Shown here: in pieces, positions 36,015 to 49,438 of the stretch
Layout: each line of letters opens with the position of its first letter
Numbering within the stretch: the first letter of the stretch is position 1
From: Cinclus cinclus
Taxonomy: Eukaryota; Chordata; Aves; Passeriformes; Cinclidae
Assembly (NCBI RefSeq): GCF_963662255.1
Contig: NC_085046.1
Location: forward strand, 138,399,762-138,463,761
Reading direction: 5' to 3'
Length of the DNA: 64,000 nt
Notes under the pieces: generated by a model
Told to the model about the DNA's origin: nothing
Database searches by the model: none
The model's input: only the letters and a program-made list of their open reading frames with translations
Program-made: the position numbers and the translations under genes

Positions 36015-36147
36015 TTGGGAGCCATGGAAGGAATAAATCAAAGCTTAAAGTGGCATGGACATGGAGAGCTGGAGTTCTATCCCCATCAGTATGCTAAATT
36101 TCTGACTAGTAACTACATTTCAGCTCTGGACCCTGAGGACATCCCTG
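36015..36147 (+). CDS. Candidate first coding exon of an unidentified plus-strand gene
   Basis: Seen: an ATG at 36024 in a strong context (GAGCCATGG, G at -3 and +4) opens 41 codons plus one base, ending at a consensus donor CCCTG|GTGAGT (36147/36148). The peptide starts MEGINQSLKWHGHGELEF and continues YPHQYAKFLTSNYISALDPEDIP, rich in His, Tyr and acidic residues and unlike translated AT-rich noise. The frame is open upstream to about 35946, and acceptor-like AG dinucleotides (36013-36014 and 36020-36021) follow a pyrimidine-rich 'ctgctttcttgttt', so the exon probably starts shortly before the ATG. The exon ends in phase 1. Its position 1.4 kb right of the CpG island, pointing away, fits a divergent partner gene with a non-coding first exon. 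The family is not recognised. The CDS part is 36024-36147. Confidence 0.5.
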
Positions 36148-36467
36148 GTGAGTACAATTTTACTGAGCCCTTTAAACAGCCCTGTAGTTTTTAATTACAA
36201 CTTCATGCCTGTTGAAGAACAGCAAAATTATGGCTGTGACTAGATAGCAAATATGGCATGACAGATGTTAAAACGTGGAGTGTGTGATACCTAATAGCTA
36301 GTGAAACCCAATATTTAACAGTATCTAAAACAATCAGAAACTTAACAAATTCTGGTCAAAACTAGACAAATTGTAATTTAGTGTGTGTTGTTCATTAAAG
36401 AAAAGAGGCTGTGAATTGATTAAAGGGGTTGTGTGAATTGTTTCAATTAATCTATGGTAAAGTACAG

Positions 36468-36499
36468 TCTGTTTTGAGAAGAGCTTTCAGAAGCATCAG
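36468..36499 (+). CDS. Candidate 32-nt second coding exon of the plus-strand gene
   Basis: The acceptor-like 'ggtaaagtacag' ends at 36467, and a donor CATCAG|GTGAGC starts at 36500. Entered in phase 1, as the exon ending at 36147 demands, the 32 nt give a joined Val followed by CFEKSFQKHQ with no stop, and leave in phase 0. The implied intron is only about 320 bp and the polypyrimidine tract is modest, so chance is a real alternative. Confidence 0.25.
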
Positions 36500-39400
36500 G
36501 TGAGCTAGTTTTCCTTAAAACACCCTGCTAAATTATAGTGTAGAAAAAGACCATCTTTCTCTGCTCAGAAAGAGCTATTTCTTGCTTTCTCTGCATTGTT
36601 TTTTTGCTTCTCCTTTTACCTTGCCTCACTTCAGAGTGGTTTCTTCTAAACTTTCTCTTGAAAGTGTAGCAAACTTCCTTTAAACAGACTTGGTTTGTCA
36701 CAGCCATAGTCAGTTTGTTGTGTACTGTGCCCCAGGTCACCAGATGAAAAGGTAATACTGACCAGAGGCTCCTTAGCCATTCTAGTTATTTCTGAATAGG
36801 ATTTCTGCCAGCTAACATCAGATGAAAGTACAGTAGATGAATGTTTGTCAACAGCATTGCTCTACTGCAGGAGTTCTGAAGTCTAAACAAGATGTTAGAC
36901 TTGTATACTTCACTACATTGTTATCCATCATCATTTGTCTCTTTTCATTCTCCTTTCACCTTCCAGAAATTCAGCAGTCATTAACCAACCCCTTGTGCTC
37001 CTAAGTCTTTTCTGTAAAACAGTGAAGTTCTCACTCATCTTCATCTGATGATCTTGTTAGCAAGGTACTTCTGCCATATCATTGTGACCCAAGGTTTTCA
37101 AACATTATTATTTTATTTTGGGTGCCCAAACCATATGCTCAGGAACAGTTGAAGAAACATATGAAAATTGTTGACCTCAAGTCAGGCACTATGTGTCTCT
37201 GGCAGTGAACGGTAGCACAACCATGTCTGAATATTTTTGGCTGTGATTTGCTTAGCTGAGTGGGCCTAAACTGTGGTGGTGAGATTAAAACTGTTCAAAG
37301 TTTGTCATCAAACTCAAGTATGACAGAAATGGGACCACACCATTTGCCTAAAAATTTGGTATCTGGACTCTTACATCGCCTTGCATATTCCTGGGAAAGA
37401 ATATGTGGAAATGAGTGTGTATTTCAAAGGTAACTGATGATAAGTACGTTGAGATTGGGAAAAGGTTTGGAAGGAACATGTGGAGTACTCTACAGATTTG
37501 ATACTGATGAGGAAGGAGAAGTGGGGCTTTCCACTACAGTGCCTCTGCCAGTACAGAGGGCTGGAAGAAGAAAAGGAAAGGTCTGTGGATGGTTCATACA
37601 CATGCTCCGCACACACACTAGGCCAGGAGCTGTGCTTGTTTGCTAATGAAAACCAAGAAAGTTTCATGGACTGAAGGAGGTAGGTGGAAATTCAAGTGTG
37701 GAAGCAGTGAGTAGAAAATTCCCTTCCAATTCCCCTCCCTTTGTCAGAATCAGCCACATAGCTGAGAAAACAGCTTGAGGAATAGTGGGTGCCAGATCTG
37801 GAGTAAGAGGAGGAGGGTGTGGAGTTTCTCTGCATTCTCTTTTTTTCTTGAGGAAGTGGCATTTCCTAAGAAACCTGCTGAGACTCATACAAATACATGA
37901 ATGGCATACGGAGAAAATGGAAATGCTGGGTGCATAGCTGATTTTTTTTTTTTAATTTAATTTTTAACCCGTGTCAGCATATACTGAGAAAAGGGGAGAA
38001 ACAGATTTGGTCTAATGCTCTGATCCATGGACATGGAAACAGATTCTTACGCTAGTGTGGATCCAGGCTTACTACCACAAAATTACCCAAGGTATGGTAT
38101 GTGTCAAAGTGTAAATGCGAATGTTCAGAAGTAGTGTTCTGGAGTCTGAAAAAGGCTTCAGAAGATCTATTAGGCAAGGATAATATAGATAAACATGTTT
38201 GAAATACATGTAATATGATTTTAAATGTCACTAAGGCAATGAAATTTGGGGTTTACTAGTGTAATAGTCTAATTATATAATTAATAGTCTTTTTTTATAC
38301 TGTTGCTGAAATAAACTTTGAGTATTATTTTTGTTACACTTCTACATTTCCTAAATTGCAAATAATATTTTGCATGATAATCCATAATACTGCAGTAAGT
38401 GTATTTAATGATTTGTAGGAGACTCAAAAACAATCACAAGATGTCTGGAAGATTTGTTTTATCATTATTGTAGCATTATCCTGTGTTTTCTCTCTTTTTT
38501 TCAGTTATTTAATTATTTTTAAATTGAATAAAACATTATTAAAGAATCATGATCCCTGCTCTCAGTTTCAAGGAAAAAAATGGTATGTGAGTGTTCAAAT
38601 ACCCAAAAGATTATTAGAATGTTTTGTGTTTTACTTCATTTGATAGAAGATTAGGGAAGGGAAGTGGGTGGGTCAGCATGCTCTGTACATGTCTGAGGCA
38701 GACAGCACTATATAAAAATATCACTTCTGTTATAAGTCTGAGGTTGATTCCACTTTCCAGCAATACCTATGTCTTACGCACAAAGAATGGTACTGACTTT
38801 TGCCATCATCAAATGTTTTGATGGGTTATTCCATTCATTGCTTTATGGTAAACTATAGATAATTTTTATACAAATGTGTAAACATGCCACAGATTTTCCT
38901 CCCAAAGCAAGTCTATGACAACTCTCCCAGCAATACAGTGCAAAAGCAGCAGTAGGGCTGCAGGCAGAGACCACAGCTGTGACTGCCTCACATGGCAGCT
39001 TTTTGAGTCAGACTTTTCCACTCATGTGTGGGGCAAGGCTGGGAGAAACTGGGAGTAGACTGAAAAAAGAGAGGTTCAGGCTGTGTAAAAGGAAACCATT
39101 TTTCTGTGGATAGTAATTTATAGAAGCAGGTTGGTGCTCAGAGAAGTTTTGCAGCCACCATCCTTTGTGAGTCCCAAGCCCCCACTTTCCCACAGAAAGC
39201 TGTAAGAAACCTGCTCGGATCTTGCACCTGATCCTGCTTGGAGCAGGAGACTGGGCTACAGACCTCTTGTGGTTCCTTTTACCCTGAATCATCCTGTCAT
39301 CTCATGAATGCCTTTAGCTGCCCTGGACTAGCACTTCTTTCGAAAATGGTAGATTACCTTCCTGTTATCATAAACCTCAAACAACCTTCCTTTCTTCTGA

Positions 39401-39929
39401 AATGTAGTACAAAGCCTGCTGAGTGCTCCACTCATGAGTTATCTGCTCTCATTCACTGGTGACTGCCCAGTGTGGTAGCACAAGGAATTGGGTGGGGTGA
39501 GGTGGGAACAAGTGGGGGCAGTGTCACTGATGCAAAATCTGGCTGTTTCAGTGATAGCCTCAGATATATTAGCTTGTACTGGAGATCTGAGAGCAGTGAA
39601 TGAGGTTTGTGCTCTCCTGAAAAGTGTGTCCCTTTCCTGCAGAGAAAAATAACACATTGAGTGCCCTCCTTGCTCATGATTGGAGAGTGTGAATCATTGA
39701 GCCCTGCCACATAAGCATTTCTCATAAAAAAATGGAGGAACCATACCTAATAGAGGATGTGTATTTAAACAGAACTAGAGAAGCAGTCTACAATAGCATG
39801 TCCATGTGATCAGTTGGCAAACAGTTGAGTAACTTGTTTAAACAATCCTGACTAATGCTGTTGTTTGCTGAACTGCAATGTGATGTGGACTGAAACAATT
39901 CAGTGCTCTAAGCAACCTTCAAGTACTGA
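36500..39929. other. Non-coding stretch, nothing recognised
   Basis: AT-rich sequence with scattered small frames on both strands, none with domain or splice support. A T run lies near 37943-37953. It would be intron of the plus-strand gene if that gene is real. Confidence 0.45.
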
Positions 39930-41375
39930 ATTACAGAGCCATTCGGTGTGGAAGGCAGCTCTAGGGATCATCTAGTTTAAACCTGTGCTAAGAGCAGGGG
40001 TAACAAGAGCAGGTTGCTCAGAGTCATGTCTGTTTTGGTTTGAATATTGCCAAGGTTGGATACTGTGCAGCCTTTCTGGGCAACTTGCTCCAGTGTTTGA
40101 TCTCTCCTCAGTTTCTTTTCTGATTTAAGTGGAATTTTCTGCATTTCACTTTGTGGCCATTGCCTTGTTTCTGAAGACACTGCTGAGAGGAATCTGTCTC
40201 CACATTCTTTACTCCCCATCACTGAGTATTTATATGCATTGATGAGATGCCCCCCAAGACTTTTCTTCTATGAGCTGAACAGGCCCATTTCTCTTAGCCT
40301 CTTGAATAAGAGATACTACTGAAGATGGTACTACTTAATCATCTTCACGGTCCTCAATGGACACACTCCAGCATGTCCAGGCTTCTCTGAATGGCAGCAT
40401 AACCATCCTGTGTATCAGCCACTCTTCCCAGTTTGAGATTATCAACACACACACTTGGTGAAGGTGCCCACTCTTCCATCATCCCAGTTCTTTAATGACA
40501 GAAGTATATTGGCCCCAGTATGACCCCCTGAAGTAGACTACTAATGTCTGGCTTCCAAATGTACTTTGTGCTGCTGATCACAATCCTTTGAGCTCAGTGT
40601 ATCAGCCAGCTTTGATCCACCTCACCAACCGCTTACCTAGCCTGTACTTTATCAGTTTTCTAAGACAGTGCTATTGGGCACAGAATTGAAAGCCAGTCAT
40701 TTAATCATAGGAGGCTGCCAGGTCAGGCATGTCAAGTCAGGCTTGATTTCCTTGGTGCAAATCCAATTTAGACCATGGATTCCAGTACAGTGGCAGTCCT
40801 ATCCTAAATATAGGAAATGGTTTCCTGGATTAGTTTCTCCATCACCTTCACAGGGATCAAAGCGAGACAAACTGACCTGTAGTTGTCCAGATTTGCTCTG
40901 TTCTGGTCATTAGGAATCTTCCCAAATTACCATTAGCTTTCAAAGACAATTGACAGTCATCTTGCACTGGTGTTTGCCAACTCCCTCAGCACCTGACAGG
41001 TGCAAACCATCAAGCCCTGTGAGTTTATATCTATCCAGTGTGTTTAAATGTTCCCTGACTTAATCCTCATCCACCCCAGGATGTTCCTTATGCCAGTTCT
41101 CACTGCTCCTAGGGGCCTGTGATTCCTGAAGGCTGGTCCTACAAGTAAAGATGAAGTGAAGAAGGTGTTGAGTACATCAGCTTTTTTATGTACTTGGTCA
41201 CTACAGCTTGTTATCCATTCAGTAGCAGGCCTGTATTTTTCCCCAGTCTTCCTCTTGATGTAGATGTAGAGCTCTTCTTGTCCTTTATGCAGATACATCC
41301 CCAGGTGGACTTTGGCATTCCTAACACCACCTCTGCATGCTTGGACAGTGTCTCCTGCTGGTTATAGCAATTTTC
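39930..41375 (-). mobile_element. CR1 LINE fragment with internal deletion
   Basis: Read on the minus strand, the right end encodes part of the pre-RT and RT ORF. The frame at 41298-41044 includes GQEELYIYIKRKTGEKYRP and KADVLNTFFTSSL, recognisable as the CR1 KGFFKYI...KAEVLNAFF region. Moving left come RT segments around 40560-40930, the lower RT/C-terminal region, and finally the CR1 3' UTR and tail, with 'agggatcatctagtttaaac' on the plus strand near 39960-39985. Compared with the usual order, part of the C-terminal ORF is missing around 40370-40385. Stops and frameshifts make it inactive. Confidence 0.85.
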
Positions 41376-44300
41376 TTCTCTGCTGTTTTGACGAACCTGG
41401 ACAAGGTCTGCAGTGGAGATACTCTAGTGTTTTTTACTGGTTGAGCATTCAAACCACTCCTGCTACACTCATGCATTAGACACTGGCTGGTGTGTGTGCT
41501 ACTATTCTTGCTCAGTGTGCTCAGATTTGGGCAACACGTGCAGCTTTTCTTGATTACCAGCTACAAACTTTTACACTTAGGCAACATAGATTTTAAATTC
41601 ATACTTTTAGCTTTTGTTACAGGTGTAAATAACTTCTGAAAAATAAAGCTTTAGGTAGCATTGTAGCTCTTACAGGTCTCCCTGGCATGAAATACATGAA
41701 CCTATGGAGTGTGGGACTTGTGCATCTGTACAGAGCCTGCCTAGAACATCATCTATACATGACCAATGGGGCTGCCACATCCTGAGCATAGTGCACATGC
41801 AACCAGAACATATAATTTATGTTACAATATAATTTATATTATTTATACAATCACAGTGCGCCTTTCACATTGGGGCAGAATTATTGTGCAAATAGAAGAG
41901 GGATATATCTGGATAATTCCTGATGTACAGAAGCTCCAGTCATGAGGAATCTGAAATACAGAGCTTGGCATCTGACCTTTAACAACAGTAATGTTTGTCA
42001 CTTACCTTGATGCCTTCCTACCTTCAGTAGGAAGAAGCTGTAAGTAATAGCCAATACTGTGCTGATTTCAATGTAATGTACCTAGTATGATCCTCTGAAT
42101 GTCAGAGCTGTCGTGGTTGAAGCTGAAACCAGGACAGAGCTAAAAAAAATTACATCTCCTTTTAAGGTCTTTTATGTGTTGGATTTGGAGGGAAGTAGTT
42201 GTGTTATTGCAGAAAATAATAACTTGATAATGATTGGAGTTGATAAGGTCTGAGCACAATGACCTTTACCTGCTTATGAATGACTCAGAACCGTGTTGAA
42301 AAATTGAAGTGGTTAGCAGTGATTTGTGAGCATTTATTAAGGCAAATCAGATAATTGCATTTAACATCACAGATGGCTTTTATTTTCTAAAGTGCTTTTA
42401 CTTCAGTGCAATAAGATGACTCAGAAGCTCAGTAGGATATTATGGCCTTGATTTTTCATTGCCTCACACCTCATATAGTGAAATTCCCAGTGCAGAGGAG
42501 GTGTAGGTCCAGTATTGCAGGATTTTATGCTTTTACTGTGCAAAAATCAACTGCTAGGAATAGTGCAAAGCATCACAGCTCTATCCTCTTTCTTATGCTA
42601 CTTCTCCTTATTAATTTTATATTTTGAGAGCATTGCTTTATGTTTCACCTTTGTACATTACATGCTTTTACTACCTATAGGGACAAGGGAATTTATAATA
42701 ATCTAACAGAACATTAAATTGTCTCTGGCATCCTGGAAAAAACACCTCTTTCACATTCCTAGAATCTTTCAATTATTTCTGAACAGGTTATTTTGGTTTG
42801 TTTTTTTAATAGAAAGGGAATTCCACAATAATCCAGAGCACTGTTCCATATGGGGAAACATAACGTCTGCTATTTCTTGGCAGAGGAGAAGCAGCATAGG
42901 TCTGTTTCCTCTTGGCAGAGAGCAGGAAGGGTAGGATTCATCTCACTGAACTTTATCTACCAAAGCATCAAGTACTCAATAAGGCTGCATTTCCTAAAAG
43001 TCACAAAAGGCAGGAAAAGCAACATTTTTTGAATGTTGCCTTTTGAATTTGCTTGCCTTCAGCAGCCCAGGTGACCAATGAGCTTAAACATGTAGCTCAC
43101 AGGGGAATAGGTTCATAGAGAGAAATCATACTTTCACTTCCTACTCATTTTATTTTCATTTGTCCTTGAACAGAAATGATCACAAATAGAATGTGAGCAC
43201 ATACTTCTCTGGAGCCCCAGACTTAAAACTAGGGTTATTTCCTAGGAAACTTTTTTTGCCATAATTGGAACACAGGAGAGCTTCAGAGACAGTGAAAGCT
43301 GATGCTATTTGTAACAGCATCAAAAACTTATAGTACTCTGCAATGAGGCATTTTTGCATGCCACGAAACATCACTCCAGAAACAGCATTACCCAGAGAAT
43401 CTGAAATAGGTCTCTGCTGGAGTGATAACAAAGCATCAGTAGTGTCTCGCTGACATTTTCGGCACTATGCAATGATCCCAGTCCAGGCTAACAATGGAGG
43501 TTGCAGCTGATATGGACTTCTGACATGCAAGCTGAGGGAGCAGAAGCACTGGCTGCAGGCAAGGCTGTGAATTACAAACCATTGAGTATAAGCATGCACA
43601 GGTTTTGTCTATGCAAATGCATAGCTCGAGCTTCTGGTGCTGTGGGGATACCTCAGCTGGAACTGCAATGAGTAATTAACAGTCTGTCCAGGCACTCTGC
43701 TAATCTAATCACTCAGCACTGCTAATCAAATCACTCCAGTAGCTGGAGTGGTGTTTCCTGAATGCCAGTGCTCCCTAAAGCTAGGCTAAGTACAAATGAA
43801 GTCATTCAGGTGTATTAAGTTAAACTAATGATTGCAAATGAAGGCAAGCTTTGAGGCTGCCAAGTCCTCAACTCCTGCTTTCTTGCACCCAAAGCATCAT
43901 CCCAGGAAAGTAGATGGAGTTGATTTAGATTAGGTTGGCATAGAAGGTAGAGGAGGATTCAAGTGCAGTATCTAGAACAGGTTAGTTGACCCGCAGCTCA
44001 GAACAGAAATCTTTGTTCACACTGGCTGAATTGGCTATGCATGGGTCTTGCTGTCATTTCCAAGGATAGGTCACAGACTGCTAGAGTGATGCAAATAACC
44101 CAAACAATGTCCTGTGATACTTATTTTCCTGTTCTAGCAGAAGAAAAGACTGGCTTGTGGAATAGCACATAGCCATGTGACCAGCTCAGGCAGTGCTGCT
44201 GTCTGAGCAAGAATTGGGATGTGAGAGGTGTTGGATTCTGGGGAGGAAGTGCACCTTTTGCATTATTGCCCAACAGCAGAAGCAACAAGTCCAGTTCACC

Positions 44301-45160
44301 AAGGCCCTTTGGAGCTGTCCCTCTAGCTCTCTGGCCTCTTTTCAAGATTCCCTGTGCCCAAAGATGCCTGCTGTCTCTGTCTGTCTCCAGAGTTATGTGG
44401 AGGTCTATTTGGGGACAGGGGAGGAGGTTCCTTCAGTGTTATTAGAAGGAGAATATGACGTTCTTCAATATCCATTTGTATGACTGTGAAACTTTCTGCA
44501 GTCCCCTGACATTTTGCTTGCTTAGCCCAACATTTTATGGTAACTGCAAAACTCCATTCTATTGTAAAGTTGGATTTTGCTATCCTAAAGATAAGCACAA
44601 AATAAGTTGTGTTATTTTGTGACCATCTTGGCAAGTGGCTTTGTGTGAGCTGCTGAAAAACCTTGGAGGAGAGGACTGGGGAAGGGAGTTCATGGAAGAT
44701 AGCAGTAACAAGCAGGGTTGCAGGCTGAGTACATTTCTAAAGTGCCTGTGCAGACATTATGCAGCTGTACCAAAGCTGGTGAAAGTGTCCCCAAGTGCCC
44801 TTCTCTGACACGTTGCAATGGAGAAGCTCTGAAACATGCAGTAATGCAAGTGCAAGTGGTGTTTGTGACTCTGGTGTGTAGAGGTTCCAGCACCAATTCA
44901 GCTGTCTAAACACAAGTGTTTGGTGTTCTCTGAGTTCCTTTCAGTGGCAGCTATGACAGTCCTTGTGTTAGACTTTTCCATCTCAGTTCAGCGTCCTGTT
45001 GAGCAGCAGAAGCTGTGTGACTGTCCTCTTGGGCCCTGGGGCAGGGGCCATGCCCCACAGTTCTGTACTTACCGTTTGTTGTCCCAGCTGCACAGAAATG
45101 CCTGCCAGGAACAACAGAGAGCTGGGAACAGCTCAGTTCTCTCCTCCTCGACCCTGTGTG
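41376..45160. other. Non-coding stretch, nothing recognised
   Basis: Open frames overlap on both strands, for example at 44121-44483, and have no support. GC content rises mildly from about 44900 towards the short tandem repeat at 45161. No repeat family was identified. Confidence 0.45.
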
Positions 45161-45220
45161 GAAGGAGCTGGTAGCCTTTGGAAGTTGCTGGTAGCCTTCA
45201 GAAGGTTGTGGTAGCCTTCA
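45161..45220 (+). repeat. Short tandem repeat: three 20-bp units
   Basis: Units 45161-45180, 45181-45200 and 45201-45220 align without gaps (for example 'gaagttgctggtagccttca') and differ at a few positions. A partial fourth unit may follow ('gctggttgcc'). Confidence 0.9.
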
Positions 45221-48200
45221 GCTGGTTGCCTGTGCTCATCCCAGCACACGCAGCAGAGGAGCTGGAGGCCATGCACGTGCCCATCATGCATTAGTGTGGG
45301 GCTGCAGCCAGACCCGCTGGAGGTCACGGTGCACAGGGACACAGTTCTGACCCATGCTCAGCCCTGATGAACATGTGTGTGTAGACCAGGAACGAACTGC
45401 ACTCATCCATGTGGATGCTCTTGGTTCAACTCATGTAGCTGAAGGAGCCTGAGCTGGTGTTGTGTTACTGATATGATTTTTGAGGACTGTAAGCAGCCAT
45501 GCTCTGAGCCTAATAGCTTTCACAGCATTATTTGTTGAGGATAATAGGCAAAAGGAGTCTTTAACTTTGTGTCTTACAGGTGACACATCTGTGTTTTCTC
45601 CCCAAGGTTGTTACTGGAGGTTATTTTTAGGAACATCAATTATAATGACTTCATTATTTTTAACACACAGGAAGAAAGCGAAGAACAGTCTTCTAGTTAT
45701 GCTTTTATTTTTCCACTTTATTGCCTTTTTTGTACTAGTTTGAGCACATCTGTTTTGCAAGGCTATAGCTGCAGAAATCTGAATTATGTGACAGAACTAT
45801 AGATTCCACATATAACTTTTTCGCTCTTCCCAAACAGGAGTAAAACCAAAATATTTTGTAATATACAACCACCTTGTAAGGGGTTTAATTCTTCTTTTTT
45901 GATTTCTACAGCTCTGAAAGATGTTTTCAAAGAGTTTTCTTTTAACTGAGTCTGGAAACCATCCACTTTTAATGAGAATTTACTGACACCTAATTGCCAT
46001 CTGCCTCCTTGAGTTTCTCTCATAAGACTGCTTCATTTTTCCTTTGTGCTCTGAACTGCTTCTCTGTTGCTGCTGTGGTTTATACTTCAAGTGAATTCTT
46101 AAGTCTTTGTAATTTAAGTTTTAAGGCATTTATTCTGTATTTTGCCCATACCAGAACTACACTAAAAAGCCCTTGGAGCTAAATACCTGTTAGCTGAAGA
46201 ATGTAGACAAGATTCCTCCCACAACATGGGTGGTGCTCACTAGTGTATATGTTTTACAAATCTCTTTTTTTATCTGATGATGCTGTATCAGAAATACAAT
46301 GCAGTACACAGCAATATGGTGCCAGAAAAGTACTGCAGTTCTCTCCAGTGAGGAAATACATGGTATCTTCCACAAAATTAAAACTACCCTTTTGTTGTGC
46401 AAGCCATGCCATTAATAAGGCCTCCAAAAGAGCTGCCTTCAGCCCCATGGTGAGTTCACCTCATGTCAGAAGCAAGGGGTCTTTCACTTGACTGAGGGCT
46501 GAATAGGTCTTTCAGAAATGTTTGGCAAGCCACATCTTAACATGCCTCTTACCATTATGCCATACAAAGCTTTTAGAAAGTCTCCAGTGAAGTCCTTCCT
46601 GTTTTCCTGGAAATAATTTCTTTCTAAATTCTACTGACATTTTCAGGTTCTCTGTTTTCCTGAAAGCAAGTTTCCAGTGATGCCCCTGCATCGTGCTTTT
46701 CTTCCTGCAGAAGAAATTCACTTCCTAAGATGGTGACTTGTGATCCTTGGTCAGATGTTGATTGTCTGAAATTTTCTTCCTGGCTGAAAACAGCAGAAAG
46801 AAAAGCGAGCTATAGTAGCATGTGCATCCTGTGACCTTAGAGCCGTTTCTAGTAATTTCCTACCCAGAGGAGACCAGAGCAGCATTTAAGTGGTACATCA
46901 GCTCATAGGCCCATCATGTCAACCATGCCTTGATGAACATTTTAAGTCAGGCCATAAGAGGGGCATATTGGTTACTGCTGGCTTCTTAGGAACTCTGTAA
47001 GTAATTCAGTAATTCATATTAATTCAAATGGAGCATCCAATACATACTCCACTGTCAGGTTTTTCTTCTGAAAATGATTTGAGGTGTAGCATGAGCCAAC
47101 TGTAGATATTCTGTGTATCAATTTAATGAAATAACAGGATAGTGAGTAACACTGCACAACTGTATTTGGGGCTAATCCATTTGCAATCTTAAATTAAGGT
47201 GTTTTCCGTTGTTAAACCATCTTACTGCCAGAAAGCCACTTAACTTCTGTGTAACAGATGTGATAAGGATTCTCTTTCAAATAATTGTGGTAGCAATTCC
47301 AGTACTGTCAACAATTAGTTTTCATTGTTCAGACACCTACTGAAAATAAAGATGGGTGAAACATCTGTCCTGTGTTTAGTTTCTGATGGGCTTTTTATAT
47401 CAGTGAAGAACTGAATTTATGCCTGTAAATTCAAGTTATCTCACTGACTGATAAAATTAGCTATTTTATATCTCTGTTCATTTGAATCCCTCTGTTGCTC
47501 ACAGAAGAGAATAATCTGTATGCTGTTTGTATCTATGGCTTGAGGGGTAGTTCCTTTATTTTTATGTACACGAGTCTTTGAAGAGCAATATACTCTCTTG
47601 GTTTTATTAAGTGTTCTTGCATCAAATATAGTGGCCTTACTATTATCCCAAAGGGATTAAGTAAGCAGAGCTCTGACTTTGTAGCGTGAGGAATCAGGAA
47701 TCAAAGCTGCAGTAGCACAAAATGAAATAAGGTTAAGTTTTGTGCTACTTATGATCCAGGATTTCCCTGTTTCAGTGGCTCTGCCCAGGGCAGGCTTGAA
47801 ATTTTCTGAAGTGGTTCTGATCTACACCTCAAGCAGAGTTAAGGACAAAGTTTCTTTAATAACACACAAGAAATAATCCTGAAAAACAGTTTGCCTGCTA
47901 TTTTTCAGGCAGTTCTAAACTTTGATATCTGGAAACTATTTGTCTGTAATGTCAAGGTTAGATTCTTGTCCTGCTGGAAAAATTGAATTCCTAAGAAAAG
48001 ATGGCTCTCTTCCTCTGAAGTGTTATCTGTCAAAGTTCGACTTCTGTAATGCTGAGTTGGTGCAGAATTAAATGATTGGTGTTGCTACTACTTGTTCTTC
48101 TGTATTCCTTCTGAGTAAATTAAAGAAATAAAATTAAATTAAATTAAAATTTCATCCAAGCAGTACTGGATTTTAGATAATTTAATGAAAAACATAGACA

Positions 48201-49438
48201 CCATTTCTGAGAAGCATTCAGTTGTCCCAGAAGGTCCCAGAAGGCTGTACAATTAGTTAAATGTAAATGCTTGCCTATGGACAAAGAGGAAACATACCTT
48301 TCATGTAAAATCAGGAATTTATGTTTTTATAATAGAAATCTCAATAGATTCATTTAAGAATCACTATTGGCTGAGATTTAAGTATTGCAGAAAAACAAAG
48401 AACTAGTAAAAGAATTCATATTTTACACAGAAAGGAATTGTCAATAATGGTGATAATAGTAATATTAGTAATTATGATGATGATGATTTTATGCAGTTTA
48501 AATTGTTATATAGACATTTTCCAGTTCCTACTCCTTTTCCTGGTGTTACCCTTCCATCTCTCAAAACCCTGGGTTCTGTCTGGTGCTTGTGAGAGTGTGT
48601 GGTGAAGCAGCAGCATCTGGAGTCCTTTGCCATGAATACAATTATATCTTGGTTTTACTCATCCAATCTGAAATATAATTTTGTACCATAGAGTTTCCCA
48701 AATAACCCTCCCAGCCCTGCTAGCTCTACAGACCAGAACCCTCTTGGTCACAGAGGCCTCATCTGGGTCTCTATGATTTTGTTATCATTGCAGATCATAT
48801 TTTGTCATTCACAAGACTCAATTTCTACTAAAACATAACACATTTTTTTGTGATTGATCATCTCTTGCTGTAACCGATTGTTAAAGTAACTTCTGTCACA
48901 TGGGATCAGATTAGGCTAAATTTTACATCTGTGAACAAATCCTTCAGCAGAATTTCCTTCATCTGTGACTCATAATAAATAACTGGGCTCTGCGTTGCAT
49001 TAACATCTCATGGTAAAGTAAAGTAAACAGTTCCCATTGCATGTTTGCATATTTATTGTGGCAGTCCTGGATCTATGTGCTTTTCTAGTAGAGAATTCAG
49101 CAGGTACACAAATCACACCTACTGGCACATCTACATGCAAACAACCATATTCAGGATTTTCATCTTCAGGTAACAAACTACACGTAAATTGGGAAAGTCT
49201 TAAATATTCCAAGTAAACAGTTTCATGTTACAGGAAGTAAATAATCAACATCCAATGTTAATTAAATAGACCTCTTGTCTGCCTGATGACACAACAGAAA
49301 TGCTGACATTATGTTGTGTCTTCATTACATTTGAGTTTCCTTTTGTGCTAATGCCAAAGATTAACTCATGCATGCCACCCAAGCATGTCAGTACTGGTTT
49401 TTTTGCAGTAGTCCCATCAAATTTTCTTCACAAGAATA
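45221..49438. other. Non-coding stretch, nothing recognised
   Basis: Only scattered short frames. A small AT-rich simple repeat lies at 48130-48149 and is listed separately. No exon was supported. Confidence 0.45.
48130..48149 (+). repeat. (AAATT)n short simple repeat
   Basis: About four units of a five-base AAATT-type repeat. Confidence 0.85.

Noticed and set aside
42110..42260. Sequence starting 'gtcgtggttgaagctgaaac' that vaguely recalls an LTR start
   Set aside because: There is no TATA box, polyadenylation signal or second copy in the window, so the resemblance is too short to call.
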